Assembly (NCBI GenBank): GCA_944387405.1 | Contig: CALXET010000005.1 | Span: forward strand, 36,499 to 100,498 | Direction of reading: 5' to 3' | Source of the DNA: an uncultured Clostridia bacterium | Lineage (GTDB): Bacteria > Bacillota > Clostridia > TANB77 > CAG-508 | Length of the DNA: 64,000 nucleotides | Shown here: positions 1 through 9,517 of the stretch, in pieces | Layout: each line of letters starts with the position of its first letter | Position numbering within the stretch: position 1 is the stretch's first letter | Notes under the pieces: model-generated | The model's input: only the letters and a program-made list of their open reading frames with translations | What the model was told of the DNA's origin: nothing | Databases searched by the model: none | Translations under genes and position numbers: made by a program

Positions 1-2
1 GA

Positions 3-30
3 AGGATTACTATATTTTATAGTAATCCTT
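3..30 (+). terminator. Terminator of an upstream plus-strand gene
   Basis: Ten-base-pair stem GGATTACTAT/ATAGTAATCC with a short loop, followed by TTTT on the plus strand. It lies just past the end of the convergent minus-strand capA-like gene and may serve both directions, although the minus-strand T-run is weak. Confidence 0.6.
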
Positions 31-60
31 TTGCTGTATATAAATTTAACGAAGTATTTT

Positions 61-1365
61 TTATTCTTCTTTTTTATTGGTATTAGCATTTTCATCCTTT
101 TGTCCTTCTAAATCCTCACTATTTGAAGATTCTTCAGTTATTTCATCTCCAACTATTTTATAAATATGTTTTAATTCTGATTTTAATGTTGAATTAGTTG
201 AAGAGCTAATATTTTTCTTTCCTGCTTTATAATCTTCTAAAGCTTTTTCTATATCCATTACTAAATATTTTTGTTTAGATCCTGATGATGACTTATACAT
301 ATATATAGGAGTGTAAGTTGCACTATCAATACTTATTTTACCATCTCCATGTTTAGTGATTTGAAGATCTAATATAATAGATTGCCTTGTATAATCATAG
401 TATTGACCAGACATGAAATTGCCAAGAGAATATATTATAAATCCATCCTTAGTCGTACCATCTTCTAATTTTATTGTTCTTTTTTCCATTTTTTCAAGTA
501 CATGAGGATGACTTCCTAAAATTATATCTGCACCATTTTCAAATAAAAAGTCAGCTAATTCTTCTTGTTCATCAGTAGGATTTTGTTTGTATTCAGTTCC
601 CCAATGCATACTAACAGATATCAGATCAACATCTAAATCTTTAGCAGCTTGCAAGTCTTTTTTTATTTTATCTTTATCAATAAGATTTACGGCATAAGAT
701 TTATCTTTAGGAACAGCAATTCCATTTGTACCATAAGTGTATGCTAAAAAAGCAATTTTAATACCTTTAACATCTTTTACTAAAATATTATTACTAGATT
801 CTTCACTATCATATGTTCCCATGTGATCAATTTTTAATTCATCTAATTCTTTAATAGTGTTAACAATTCCGGTATATCCTTTATCCATACAGTGGTTATT
901 AGCTGTGGATAAAACATCAACACCTACATCTTTTAAAGCTTTTCCTAAAGCTTCAGGAGTATTAAATGTTGGGTAGCTACTATATCCAATTTTTGAACCA
1001 GCAAAAGTTGTTTCTAAATTTCCAACAGTAATATCAGCTTGAGATAATTTATCTTTTACATCATCAAACACATATGAAAAATCATATTTTTTACTTGAAC
1101 TATTATATGCGTCTGTATATTGAGTATTATGACACATAATATCCCCAATAACAGTCATCTTAATAGTAATATCTTCTACAGTAGCTTCTGCAGGAGCTTT
1201 TATAGATGAGTCAGCAGATTGGGCACTTTGATTATTTAAATTATTAGAGATATTATTGTTTTTATAAATACCAAAATATATCAAAGCAACTACTAAAACT
1301 ATCAAAATAGCTAAAAATACAAAAAATCTAGGTTTAAATCTAGTCTTTTTAGATCTTCTTCCCAT
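61..1365 (-). CDS. CapA family metallophosphoesterase-like protein
   Basis: This 434-residue protein has an N-terminal basic stretch and one membrane segment (about residues 13-33), a low-complexity Asn/Ser linker, then a PGA_cap/CapA domain. Family motifs are visible: VIGDIMCHN near residue 73, GNLETTF, TANNHCMDKG, SMHWGTEY and LGSHPHVLE. These resemble the metal-binding motifs of calcineurin-like phosphoesterases. CapA homologues take part in poly-gamma-glutamate capsule synthesis or, in many Clostridia, act as membrane-anchored outward-facing enzymes of unknown substrate. No capB/capC partner is nearby, so a capsule role is not supported here. The C-terminal tail is Glu/Asn-rich. It stands alone, divergent from the ykpA gene. 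Confidence 0.85.
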   Translation of the reverse strand: MGRRSKKTRFKPRFFVFLAILIVLVVALIYFGIYKNNNISNNLNNQSAQSADSSIKAPAEATVEDITIKMTVIGDIMCHNTQYTDAYNSSSKKYDFSYVFDDVKDKLSQADITVGNLETTFAGSKIGYSSYPTFNTPEALGKALKDVGVDVLSTANNHCMDKGYTGIVNTIKELDELKIDHMGTYDSEESSNNILVKDVKGIKIAFLAYTYGTNGIAVPKDKSYAVNLIDKDKIKKDLQAAKDLDVDLISVSMHWGTEYKQNPTDEQEELADFLFENGADIILGSHPHVLEKMEKRTIKLEDGTTKDGFIIYSLGNFMSGQYYDYTRQSIILDLQITKHGDGKISIDSATYTPIYMYKSSSGSKQKYLVMDIEKALEDYKAGKKNISSSTNSTLKSELKHIYKIVGDEITEESSNSEDLEGQKDENANTNKKEE

Positions 1366-1500
1366 AATAAATTTTCCTTTCTATATTAAATTATAAATAG
1401 AATATCAAAATTAAAGATAAATATCAATATTAAAAAGGTATAATAAAAAAGTTTCAAAAAAGAAAAAGTATTAAAAAAGTATTTAAATTGCCTTAAAAAT

Positions 1501-1529
1501 TTGAAATATTAACAAAAATACTGTATAAT
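1501..1529 (+). promoter_or_regulatory. Sigma-A promoter for ykpA
   Basis: TTGAAA and TATAAT separated by exactly 17 bases, about 30 bases before the AGGAGG site of the ABC-F gene. Confidence 0.7.
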
Positions 1530-1561
1530 AAAATCCGATTGATTATTTTAGGAGGTAAGTC

Positions 1562-3145
1562 ATGATAAGTGCAATAGGTGTAACAGTAAGATTCGGAAAA
1601 AGAGTTTTGTTTGAAGATGTAAATATTAAGTTTACAAAAGGAAATTGTTATGGTTTGATTGGTGCAAATGGTGCTGGTAAATCAACATTTTTAAAAGTTC
1701 TTTCAGGAGAAATTGAACCTAGTAAAGGGGAAGTGTTAATCGATAAAGGAGAAAGATTATCAGTACTTAAACAAGATCATTATGCTTATGAAGATTATAA
1801 AGTTTTAGATACAGTTATAATGGGAAATAGTGAGCTTTATAATATAATGAAAGAAAAAGAAGAAATATATTCAAAACCTGATTTTTCAGAGGAAGACGGA
1901 ATGAAAGCTGCAAAGTTAGAAGAAAGATTTGCAGAATTAGATGGTTGGAATGCAGAATCAGATGCAGCCATATTATTGAATAATTTAGGAATAGACACAG
2001 AACTTCATGAAAAACTTATGAAAGAAATAGAAGCAAAAGATAAAGTAAAAGTATTACTTGCTCAAGCTTTATTTGGAAATCCAGATATATTATTATTAGA
2101 TGAGCCTACAAACGATTTAGATATAAAATCTATTCAGTGGTTAGAAGAGTTTTTAATTAATTTTGAAAATACAGTTATTGTAGTATCACATGATAGATAT
2201 TTCTTAAATAAAGTATGTACACATATTGCAGATGTTGACTTTGGAAAAATTAAAGTTTATCCCGGAAATTATGATTTCTGGTATGAATCAAGTCAGCTTG
2301 CATTAAAACAGATGAGAGAACAAAATAAAAAGAAAGAAGAGAAAATTAAAGAATTACAAGAATTTATTGCAAGATTTAGTGCAAATGCTTCAAAGTCAAA
2401 ACAAGCAACTTCTAGAAAGAAATCTTTAGAGAAAATAGAATTAGATGAGATAAAACCATCAAATAGAAAGTACCCATATATAGATTTTAAACCTGATAGA
2501 GAACCGGGAAATGATATATTAACTGTAAGTAATCTAAGTAAAACTATTGATGGTGTAAAAGTTTTAGACAATATATCTTTTACAGTAAAAGCTAATAATA
2601 AAATTGCAGTTTTGGCAGATAATGATAATACAAAAACTGTGTTATTTCAAATCCTTGCAGGAGAGCTTGAACCTGATGAAGGAACAGTAATTTATGGAAC
2701 TACGATTACACAGTCTTATTTTCCAAAAGATAATAGTTATTTATTTAATCAAGATTTAAGCATTACAGATTGGTTAAGACAATATTCTAAAGATCCAGAT
2801 GAGACTTATGTTAGAAGCTTTTTAGGAAGAATGTTATTTTCAGGTGATGAAGCTTTAAAGAATATAAAAGTACTTTCTGGTGGTGAAAAAGTTAGATGTG
2901 TCTTGTCAAAGATGATGTTATCAGGGGCAAATTTCTTAATTTTTGATGAGCCTACAAACCATTTAGATATGGAGAGTATTACAGCACTAAATGAAGGAAT
3001 GACAAAATTTAAAGGAGATATGATTTTTTCTTCACACGATCATCAATTAGTTCAAACTGTAGCAAATAGAATATTAGATATTAAAGAGAATGGTAAAATA
3101 ATAGACAGAGAATGTACTTATAATGAATATTTAGGATTAGAATAA
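1562..3145 (+). CDS. ykpA: ABC-F family ATPase, YkpA/YbiT type
   Basis: This 527-residue soluble protein has two ABC ATPase domains and no membrane segment. The first domain starts MISAIGVTVRFGKRVLFEDV and has Walker A GANGAGKS (about residue 36) and Walker B LLLDEPTND. A charged linker (about 245-290, with FSANASKSKQATSRKK) separates it from a second domain with signature LSGGEK and LIFDEPTNHLD. The first signature is degenerate (EIEAKDK) and the second Walker A is also degenerate (ADNDNTKT). By length and sequence it matches B. subtilis YkpA, an ABC-F protein presumed to act on the ribosome. AGGAGG sits 6-7 bases before the ATG. Confidence 0.9.
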   Translation: MISAIGVTVRFGKRVLFEDVNIKFTKGNCYGLIGANGAGKSTFLKVLSGEIEPSKGEVLIDKGERLSVLKQDHYAYEDYKVLDTVIMGNSELYNIMKEKEEIYSKPDFSEEDGMKAAKLEERFAELDGWNAESDAAILLNNLGIDTELHEKLMKEIEAKDKVKVLLAQALFGNPDILLLDEPTNDLDIKSIQWLEEFLINFENTVIVVSHDRYFLNKVCTHIADVDFGKIKVYPGNYDFWYESSQLALKQMREQNKKKEEKIKELQEFIARFSANASKSKQATSRKKSLEKIELDEIKPSNRKYPYIDFKPDREPGNDILTVSNLSKTIDGVKVLDNISFTVKANNKIAVLADNDNTKTVLFQILAGELEPDEGTVIYGTTITQSYFPKDNSYLFNQDLSITDWLRQYSKDPDETYVRSFLGRMLFSGDEALKNIKVLSGGEKVRCVLSKMMLSGANFLIFDEPTNHLDMESITALNEGMTKFKGDMIFSSHDHQLVQTVANRILDIKENGKIIDRECTYNEYLGLE

Positions 3146-3195
3146 TATTTGAAATGATTTATAGTTTATTTTAAAATTATGAAAGCGAGGGAATA

Positions 3196-4041
3196 ATGAA
3201 GATACATCCAAAAACGAATGAATTATTAGAAGGAATAGAACCTATGAGAAAATTCATAGAAGAAAATAAAGGAATAGAGATTCAATATTTTACAAAAAAT
3301 AAAGATGAATTGGTAGATTTTGGAGTTAAAAATCCTATTGTAGAATTAATGAAAATTTTTCCTACTTTAGAGGAGATTACTGTACATCCGCCACTTGCTT
3401 ATCATGAAATAGAATTATTTCTATATAGAAAAAAAGATTTACTAATTGATATATTAAAACAATTAATTGAGTTATCAAATGAATATAACATAAAAATAAA
3501 CATGATTTTGCATACTGGATATGTAATTCAACAGCATAAACTTACTACGTTAGATGATATTAAAGAAATTGCAAAATTATTAGAGGGTACAAAAGTTACC
3601 ATTTTATTCGAAAATATGTTTATGATGTATGAAAAAAATACTTGTTCAGTTTTAGAATTATGTGATTTGATTAATAGTGAAAATGTTAAAGTATGTTTTG
3701 ATATATGTCATTTGTATTGTCAAGCTACAGCGTGGCATATGCCGATAAAAGAATTTATAAGAATATATTTAGATAAGGAAAAGTGTAAAAAACATGTAAA
3801 ACATATACATTTTTCAGCAACTTTAAATGATGATGGTTACATAGTTAGATCTACACACGGAAGATGCCATACCGAAACAGAAAAATTGTTTGAAGATGTA
3901 AGTATGTTATTAGAATATGGTATGGATTCTAAAGATATTAATTGGGTGACAGAAGTATCGGAATTAGATTATAAATTAAGACCTGATCAAATAAAAGAAC
4001 TTGAAGGGTTAACGAGTTATAGAGATAAATATAAAATATAG
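3196..4041 (+). CDS. Sugar phosphate isomerase/epimerase-like TIM barrel protein
   Basis: This 281-residue protein resembles the xylose isomerase-like TIM barrel (AP endonuclease 2) superfamily. Alternating strand-helix blocks and metal-ligand-like residues are visible: MILHTGY, ILFENMFM, VCFDICHLY, HIHFSAT and WVTEVSEL. Members isomerise sugars or, as endonuclease IV, cut abasic DNA; the endonuclease IV signature is absent, so an isomerase/epimerase role is likelier but the substrate is unknown. It follows ykpA by 50 bases with a GCGAGGG-type ribosome binding site and precedes tex, probably in one transcript. Confidence 0.65.
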   Translation: MKIHPKTNELLEGIEPMRKFIEENKGIEIQYFTKNKDELVDFGVKNPIVELMKIFPTLEEITVHPPLAYHEIELFLYRKKDLLIDILKQLIELSNEYNIKINMILHTGYVIQQHKLTTLDDIKEIAKLLEGTKVTILFENMFMMYEKNTCSVLELCDLINSENVKVCFDICHLYCQATAWHMPIKEFIRIYLDKEKCKKHVKHIHFSATLNDDGYIVRSTHGRCHTETEKLFEDVSMLLEYGMDSKDINWVTEVSELDYKLRPDQIKELEGLTSYRDKYKI

Positions 4042-4106
4042 AAAAGTGCAATTTATGATAAGAATTAAATTACCAAAGTTAGATCTACAGGAGGAAAATA
4101 ATTAAA

Positions 4107-6263
4107 ATGAAAAAAATTGAACAGATAATTGCTGAGGAATTAAATATTAAGTTATCACAAGTAGAATCTACAATAAAGTTGATTGATGATGGCAATACGA
4201 TTCCTTTTATTGCTAGGTATAGAAAGGAAGCAACAGGAAATTTAAGTGATGAGACTTTAAGAAATTTTGATGAGAGATTGACTTATTTAAGAAATTTAGA
4301 AACAAGAAAAGAAGAAATAAAGAGATTAATAGATGAACAAGGAAAACTTACAGAAGAACTTTCTAAAAGTATAGATGAGGCAAATATACTTTCAGAACTA
4401 GAGGATATTTATAGACCATATAAACCAAAAAAGAGAACTAAAGCAACTATAGCTAAAGAAAAAGGATTAGAGCCACTTTCTGAAATTATATTTAATCAAG
4501 AATGCAAAGATGATATTTATAAAATAGCAGAAAATTATGTGGACTTAGAAAAAGGAGTAGAAACTGCAGAAGATGCAATTTCTGGAGCTAAAGATATTAT
4601 TGCTGAAAATATATCTGATAATGCAGGTTATAGGAAGAAAATAAAATCAATGTGCATAAGAGAAGCTATCATTACAACAAAAACAGGCAAAGAAGAAAAT
4701 AACACATATGAAATGTATTCTGACTTTTCTGAAAGCATTAGAACTATACCAAGTCATAGGATATTAGCAATAAATAGAGGAGAGAAAGAAGATGCAATTA
4801 AAGTAAAGATAGAAAAGCCAGATGAAAAAATACTTGCATATATTGAAAAAGATATTATTAAGGATAATAAAAGCCAATATGCAGAGATATTAAAAGACAC
4901 GATACAAGATAGTTATCAAAGGCTAATTGAACCTTCTATTGATAGAGAATTAAGAGCTGACTTAACAGAAAAAGCTGAGGATAAAGCAATAAAAGTATTT
5001 GGAAAAAACGCGAAACAATTACTATTACAGGCTCCTTTAAAAGGTATGACAGTAATAGGATTTGACCCAGCATATAGAACAGGATGTAAAATTGCAGTAA
5101 TAGATGAAACGGGAAAATTGTTAGATACTGCAACAGTATATCCAACAGAGCCTCAAAATGATGTAGAAGGCGCTAAGAAGGTTTTAAAATCATTTATTGA
5201 CAAATATGATGTTAAAATGTTTGCAATCGGAAATGGGACAGCCTCACGTGAATCAGAGCAATTTGTTGCAGACCTTATAAAGGAAATTGATAAAGATGTT
5301 TATTATACAATAGTAAGTGAAGCTGGAGCTTCAGTTTATTCTGCTTCAAAACTTGCAACTGAAGAATATCCAAATATAAATGTTTCTTTAAGAGGTGCAA
5401 TTTCTATTGCAAGAAGGTTACAAGATCCATTAGCAGAACTTGTTAAAATTGATCCAAAAGCGATTGGTGTTGGACAATATCAACATGATGTAAATCAAAA
5501 GAAATTATCTGAAAGTTTAACTGGTGTAGTTGAAGATGCAGTAAATTCAGTTGGAGTTGATATTAATACTGCTACTCCATCATTACTTTCATATGTTTCT
5601 GGAATAAATAAAACAATTGCTAGAAATATTGTTGATTATAGAGATGAAAATGGAGTGATAAAATCAAGAAGTGAACTTTTAAAAGTCCCAAAGCTTGGAA
5701 AAGTAGCTTATGAACAATGTGCGGGATTTATAAGAGTTTTTAATGGAAAAAATCCTTTGGAGATAACAGGAGTTCATCCAGAAAGTTATGAAAAAGCACA
5801 AAATCTTTTAAAAGAATTAGGGTATAGCATAAAAGATTTATTAGACAAAGAAATATTAGGAGAAATAAAAGAGAAACTCGCATCTGTAAATATTTCCGAA
5901 ATGGCAAAAGAGCTTGACGTTGGTGAACTGACTTTAAAAGATATTATAGAAGAATTATCTAAGCCAGGAAGGGATCCAAGAGAGGATCTTCCAAAACCTA
6001 TACTTAGAAGTGATGTTTTAAAATTTGAAGATTTAAAAGAAGATATGATATTAAACGGAACGGTGAGAAATGTAACAGACTTTGGTGCTTTTATAGATAT
6101 TGGAGTAAAACATGATGGATTAGTACATATTTCTCAATTGTCAAATAGATTTGTTAAAAATCCTTCAGAAATAGTTTCTGTTGGAGATATAGTCAAAGTA
6201 AAGGTAATTGGAATTGATACTGAAAGACAAAAAGTAAGTTTATCAATGAAAGATATTAATTAA
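4107..6263 (+). CDS. tex: Tex family RNA-binding transcription accessory protein
   Basis: This 718-residue protein has the full Tex layout: an N-terminal helical domain (FIARYRKEATGNLSDE), a YqgF/RNase H-like domain (VIGFDPAYRTGCKIAVID, about residues 315-335; GNGTASRESEQF; VSEAGASVYSAS), tandem helix-hairpin-helix motifs (PSLLSYVSGINKTIARNIV, about 490-560), and a C-terminal S1 domain (LNGTVRNVTDFGAFIDIGV, about 645-718). Tex binds nucleic acid and influences transcription and, in several pathogens, toxin or virulence expression. Length is standard for the family. AGGAGG precedes the ATG by 12 bases. Confidence 0.95.
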   Translation: MKKIEQIIAEELNIKLSQVESTIKLIDDGNTIPFIARYRKEATGNLSDETLRNFDERLTYLRNLETRKEEIKRLIDEQGKLTEELSKSIDEANILSELEDIYRPYKPKKRTKATIAKEKGLEPLSEIIFNQECKDDIYKIAENYVDLEKGVETAEDAISGAKDIIAENISDNAGYRKKIKSMCIREAIITTKTGKEENNTYEMYSDFSESIRTIPSHRILAINRGEKEDAIKVKIEKPDEKILAYIEKDIIKDNKSQYAEILKDTIQDSYQRLIEPSIDRELRADLTEKAEDKAIKVFGKNAKQLLLQAPLKGMTVIGFDPAYRTGCKIAVIDETGKLLDTATVYPTEPQNDVEGAKKVLKSFIDKYDVKMFAIGNGTASRESEQFVADLIKEIDKDVYYTIVSEAGASVYSASKLATEEYPNINVSLRGAISIARRLQDPLAELVKIDPKAIGVGQYQHDVNQKKLSESLTGVVEDAVNSVGVDINTATPSLLSYVSGINKTIARNIVDYRDENGVIKSRSELLKVPKLGKVAYEQCAGFIRVFNGKNPLEITGVHPESYEKAQNLLKELGYSIKDLLDKEILGEIKEKLASVNISEMAKELDVGELTLKDIIEELSKPGRDPREDLPKPILRSDVLKFEDLKEDMILNGTVRNVTDFGAFIDIGVKHDGLVHISQLSNRFVKNPSEIVSVGDIVKVKVIGIDTERQKVSLSMKDIN

Positions 6264-6290
6264 AATTGAATTGAGATTTTTTAATATAAA

Positions 6291-6325
6291 AAGAGACGAT
6301 TAAATGAAAATTTATATCGTCTCTT
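6291..6325. terminator. Convergent terminator between tex and the response regulator gene
   Basis: Ten-base stem AAGAGACGAT/ATCGTCTCTT lies between converging genes and is A-rich before and T-containing after, so it could act in both directions. Confidence 0.6.
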
Positions 6326-6342
6326 AATATTTAAAAAATTTA

Positions 6343-7410
6343 TTAATATTTAAGTTTGATTTCTTCTATTTTGTCATATTCATTTTCTAGAATATCCATG
6401 AATACAGGAACTAGTTTTGGATCTAACTGAGATCCTGCACAGTTTTTAATTTCTTCTTTAACATAATCAAGAGGAAGAGCTTCACGGTATGAACGTCTAG
6501 ATGTCATAGCATCAAATGTGTCAGCTATAGAAGTTATTCTAGCTAGATAAGGAATTTCTTCGCCCATTAAATTATTAGGATATCCTTTGCCATCATATCT
6601 TTCATGATGGTGTTTTACGATTGGAATTATATCTTTAAAAATAGAAGCATTTGATAATATGTGTGCACCAATAGATGGATGATTTTTAATTTCTGAATAT
6701 TCATCAGGTGTTAATTTATCATTTTTTAATAGTATTGCATCTGGAATTCCAATTTTACCAATATCATGAAATAAACCACCTATTTTTAATTTCTTTAGTT
6801 CATCATCACTTAATCCAATTTTTTTACCAATTAGTGTTGCATATTCAGAAACTCTATCAGAATGACCTCGAGTATATACATCTTTAGCTTCAACTGTATA
6901 CCTTAATGTTTCTATTGTTTCAAGATAAGCCTTTTCAAGAAGTTCCTTTGATTGTTCTAAATCAGAATTGATAGATTTAATTAGTCTCATTTGATCAACT
7001 GATTTTAAACCAGACTCGATAAGTAGTAATAACTGATCAAATTTATCACTTTTTTCGCAATAACCTTGAATATCTAACTTTTTAATTGTATCTAAAGGAG
7101 GGGCTAAATCTTTATGCCCAGTAAGCAATAATATATATAATTCTTGATCAAATTTTCTTATTTCTTCAACGACCTTATCTCCATGAATTGGAGTCATTAT
7201 ATAATCTAAAATCATAAGATCAAAATGTTCAGTTTTTACTCTTTCTATAGCTTCTAAAGGATTAGTTACGCCTGTTAATTGATAACCAGATCTACTTAAA
7301 TATACTGAAAGAGAATCTATTATTCCCATTTCATCATCAACGGCAATAATCTTATAATCTTTATTATGATTATCAGATTCATTTAAATTAGAATTTATAT
7401 TTAATCTCAT
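6343..7410 (-). CDS. Response regulator with HD-GYP phosphodiesterase domain
   Basis: This 355-residue protein begins with a receiver domain (KIIAVDDEMGII, phospho-acceptor Asp in LMILDYIM about residue 67, Lys in the LLLTGHK region). It ends with an HD-GYP domain carrying GLFHDIGKIGIPD (about 212) and HHERYDGKGYPNN. HD-GYP domains hydrolyse cyclic di-GMP or related dinucleotides. The start is the ATG at 7410, behind GAAAGG, rather than the upstream in-frame TTG. It is the last gene of an NRPS - histidine kinase - regulator operon, so its partner is probably the adjacent kinase. With no DNA-binding domain it likely signals through a nucleotide second messenger. Confidence 0.9.
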   Translation of the reverse strand: MRLNINSNLNESDNHNKDYKIIAVDDEMGIIDSLSVYLSRSGYQLTGVTNPLEAIERVKTEHFDLMILDYIMTPIHGDKVVEEIRKFDQELYILLLTGHKDLAPPLDTIKKLDIQGYCEKSDKFDQLLLLIESGLKSVDQMRLIKSINSDLEQSKELLEKAYLETIETLRYTVEAKDVYTRGHSDRVSEYATLIGKKIGLSDDELKKLKIGGLFHDIGKIGIPDAILLKNDKLTPDEYSEIKNHPSIGAHILSNASIFKDIIPIVKHHHERYDGKGYPNNLMGEEIPYLARITSIADTFDAMTSRRSYREALPLDYVKEEIKNCAGSQLDPKLVPVFMDILENEYDKIEEIKLKY

Positions 7411-7460
7411 AAAAATATTACCTTTCAATTAAATATTATATTTATATAAAAACATATAAT

Positions 7461-9497
7461 TTATTTTTTGTAAATAGGAAGTGAAATATAAAATGTGGTT
7501 CCATTTTCTGAAGTATCAAAAGTTATTTCACCATGAAAATGTGCTTTAATATTAGAATATGACATAAATAAACCAAGTCCTGTACCTTCTTTTCCTTTTG
7601 TAGTAATCATTTCTTTAAATAATCTTTCTTGTACATTTGGTGGTATTCCAGGTCCAAAATCTTGTACACTTATAATTATACGATTATCATTAACTTTAGC
7701 TGATAAATTGATAGTCATTTCTTTATCTTTATTATTGTAAGCTTGTATAGAATTTGAAATCATGTTATTTAATATTTGAACTAGACTATTGATATTTCCA
7801 TGTATTAAATCATTATCAGTTGTTTCATTCTTAATAACTAAAGTAGTTATTGAATTTTTTAATTCATGTTTCATTAATATGTCTACACGATTAAATAACT
7901 CAGAAATTGTAAATGGATAAATTTGATCTTCGGAAAATACAACAGCTTGTCCCTTAACTGCTGTAATAACATCAGACATATATGAAGTGTGTGATCTTAT
8001 TTTATCTAGCCAAGTGTTTATATCTTTAACAATTGCATGATAATCATCTTCATTTACCTGAGGATTACCTATAGACATATCAAGTTCTTTTGCTAAATCT
8101 GATAGACCTTCTGCAGCACCAGAAATAGACATTATAGGAGTTTTTAAGTTATGGGCTATACCTCCAATCATTTGTCCTAATGAAGCTAAACGTTCTCTTT
8201 CTATTAATAAATCTTGAGAACTTTTAATTTTTTGTAAATTTTCTTGATTCATAATTTGAATATTATTATACGCTGTACAAAGATCTCCTAATTCGTCATT
8301 TGATATAACAGGTAGAGTAGTGAAATTGTCTACATCTTTGTTGTCAGATATATGACTTAAACTTTCAGATATTGTAGAAACTTCTCTTGATAATGAACGA
8401 ACAAAAATAATCAAAAGAATAAGCATTAAGACAAATGTTATAATAAATGTTACTATTATATATGTTAGAGCTTCACTGGAGTCTGTATGATAAAGTATAC
8501 AAGCATAATATGAGCCATCTTTTGTATTTAATTTAATAGTTGCTCCTTGCGTGTCTACAGCATAACTATCATAAGTTTTTCCATTATTTTGTTCTGCATA
8601 TTTTAGAGTATACTTTATGACAAAATTAGAAGGAGCAGGCCCTGATAATAAGTCTACATCTCCGTTTTCAGATAAAATAAAAACAGAAGCTGACTCATTA
8701 TATATTAAAAATTTATTTAATAAATTTTTAATACGTGAATATGTGTACGTTTCGTTTTCGTCAAAAAGTATAGATAGATTTTTAGAATATACTTCAAATA
8801 ATGCATCTTCTGATGATTTAATAGACTTTGTATATCCAACAAGAGCGATTAGAAGCATACCAATAATACAAACAGGTATGACCTGCATTAAAATTTTTGT
8901 TCCAATATTTATTCTTACTCCAATATCTGCATCTTTTCTATAAATCTCTGATAATATTTTACTAAATAAGCTTTTTGTAAAAATATATGAAGTTACAGCA
9001 AGTAAAAAAGTAAATGCAACAATAAGAGTAGTTATTTTTAATATCATTGTCTTTTCGTGACTACCAGTAATCGATAATATTGTAAAACATATAATTGATG
9101 GAATTATTAATTCTACCAAAAATATTATATAAGGTAAATTCAAGCATCTTTTTCTTATAATATCAATATTTTTTGAGTTATTGTATTTTAAATCATTTTT
9201 ATTTTTATACCATTCATCAATTGGTTTAAAAACCTTTTTAATGACAAAGTATATCACAATTACAGCAATAATACCTATACAGGCAAACTGAGCAACATAC
9301 GGAATTCCTGACATTTCAATATCAAAAGGAGTATTAATAGAATTAGGTGGGTAATTCAAAATTAATGGAAGTACTATTGATACTACGATTAAGATTATTG
9401 TTGAAAGTAAAGAAAAAATAAGAAATAGTTTAGTACTAGGTAGATTAAAGAAGGTTATTTTTTCTGTACTATTATTTATTTGTTTTTTTGTATTCAT
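7461..9497 (-). CDS. Membrane sensor histidine kinase
   Basis: This 678-residue protein has an N-terminal set of about six membrane segments, an extracytoplasmic loop, a further membrane segment with HAMP-like linker (about 345-420), the phospho-acceptor box LGQMIGGIAHNLKTPIMSI (His about residue 447) and a HATPase domain with N box (NNMISNSIQAY), DFGPGIP and GTGLGLFMSY. It should autophosphorylate and pass phosphate to the HD-GYP regulator encoded 50 bases downstream. The start is the ATG at 9497, seven bases after GAGGTG. The NRPS gene ends 20 bases upstream, so kinase and NRPS are co-transcribed. A role in sensing the NRPS product is an inference from that order only. Confidence 0.88.
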   Translation of the reverse strand: MNTKKQINNSTEKITFFNLPSTKLFLIFSLLSTIILIVVSIVLPLILNYPPNSINTPFDIEMSGIPYVAQFACIGIIAVIVIYFVIKKVFKPIDEWYKNKNDLKYNNSKNIDIIRKRCLNLPYIIFLVELIIPSIICFTILSITGSHEKTMILKITTLIVAFTFLLAVTSYIFTKSLFSKILSEIYRKDADIGVRINIGTKILMQVIPVCIIGMLLIALVGYTKSIKSSEDALFEVYSKNLSILFDENETYTYSRIKNLLNKFLIYNESASVFILSENGDVDLLSGPAPSNFVIKYTLKYAEQNNGKTYDSYAVDTQGATIKLNTKDGSYYACILYHTDSSEALTYIIVTFIITFVLMLILLIIFVRSLSREVSTISESLSHISDNKDVDNFTTLPVISNDELGDLCTAYNNIQIMNQENLQKIKSSQDLLIERERLASLGQMIGGIAHNLKTPIMSISGAAEGLSDLAKELDMSIGNPQVNEDDYHAIVKDINTWLDKIRSHTSYMSDVITAVKGQAVVFSEDQIYPFTISELFNRVDILMKHELKNSITTLVIKNETTDNDLIHGNINSLVQILNNMISNSIQAYNNKDKEMTINLSAKVNDNRIIISVQDFGPGIPPNVQERLFKEMITTKGKEGTGLGLFMSYSNIKAHFHGEITFDTSENGTTFYISLPIYKK

Positions 9498-9517
9498 AAA
9501 TAACACCTCGATTATTA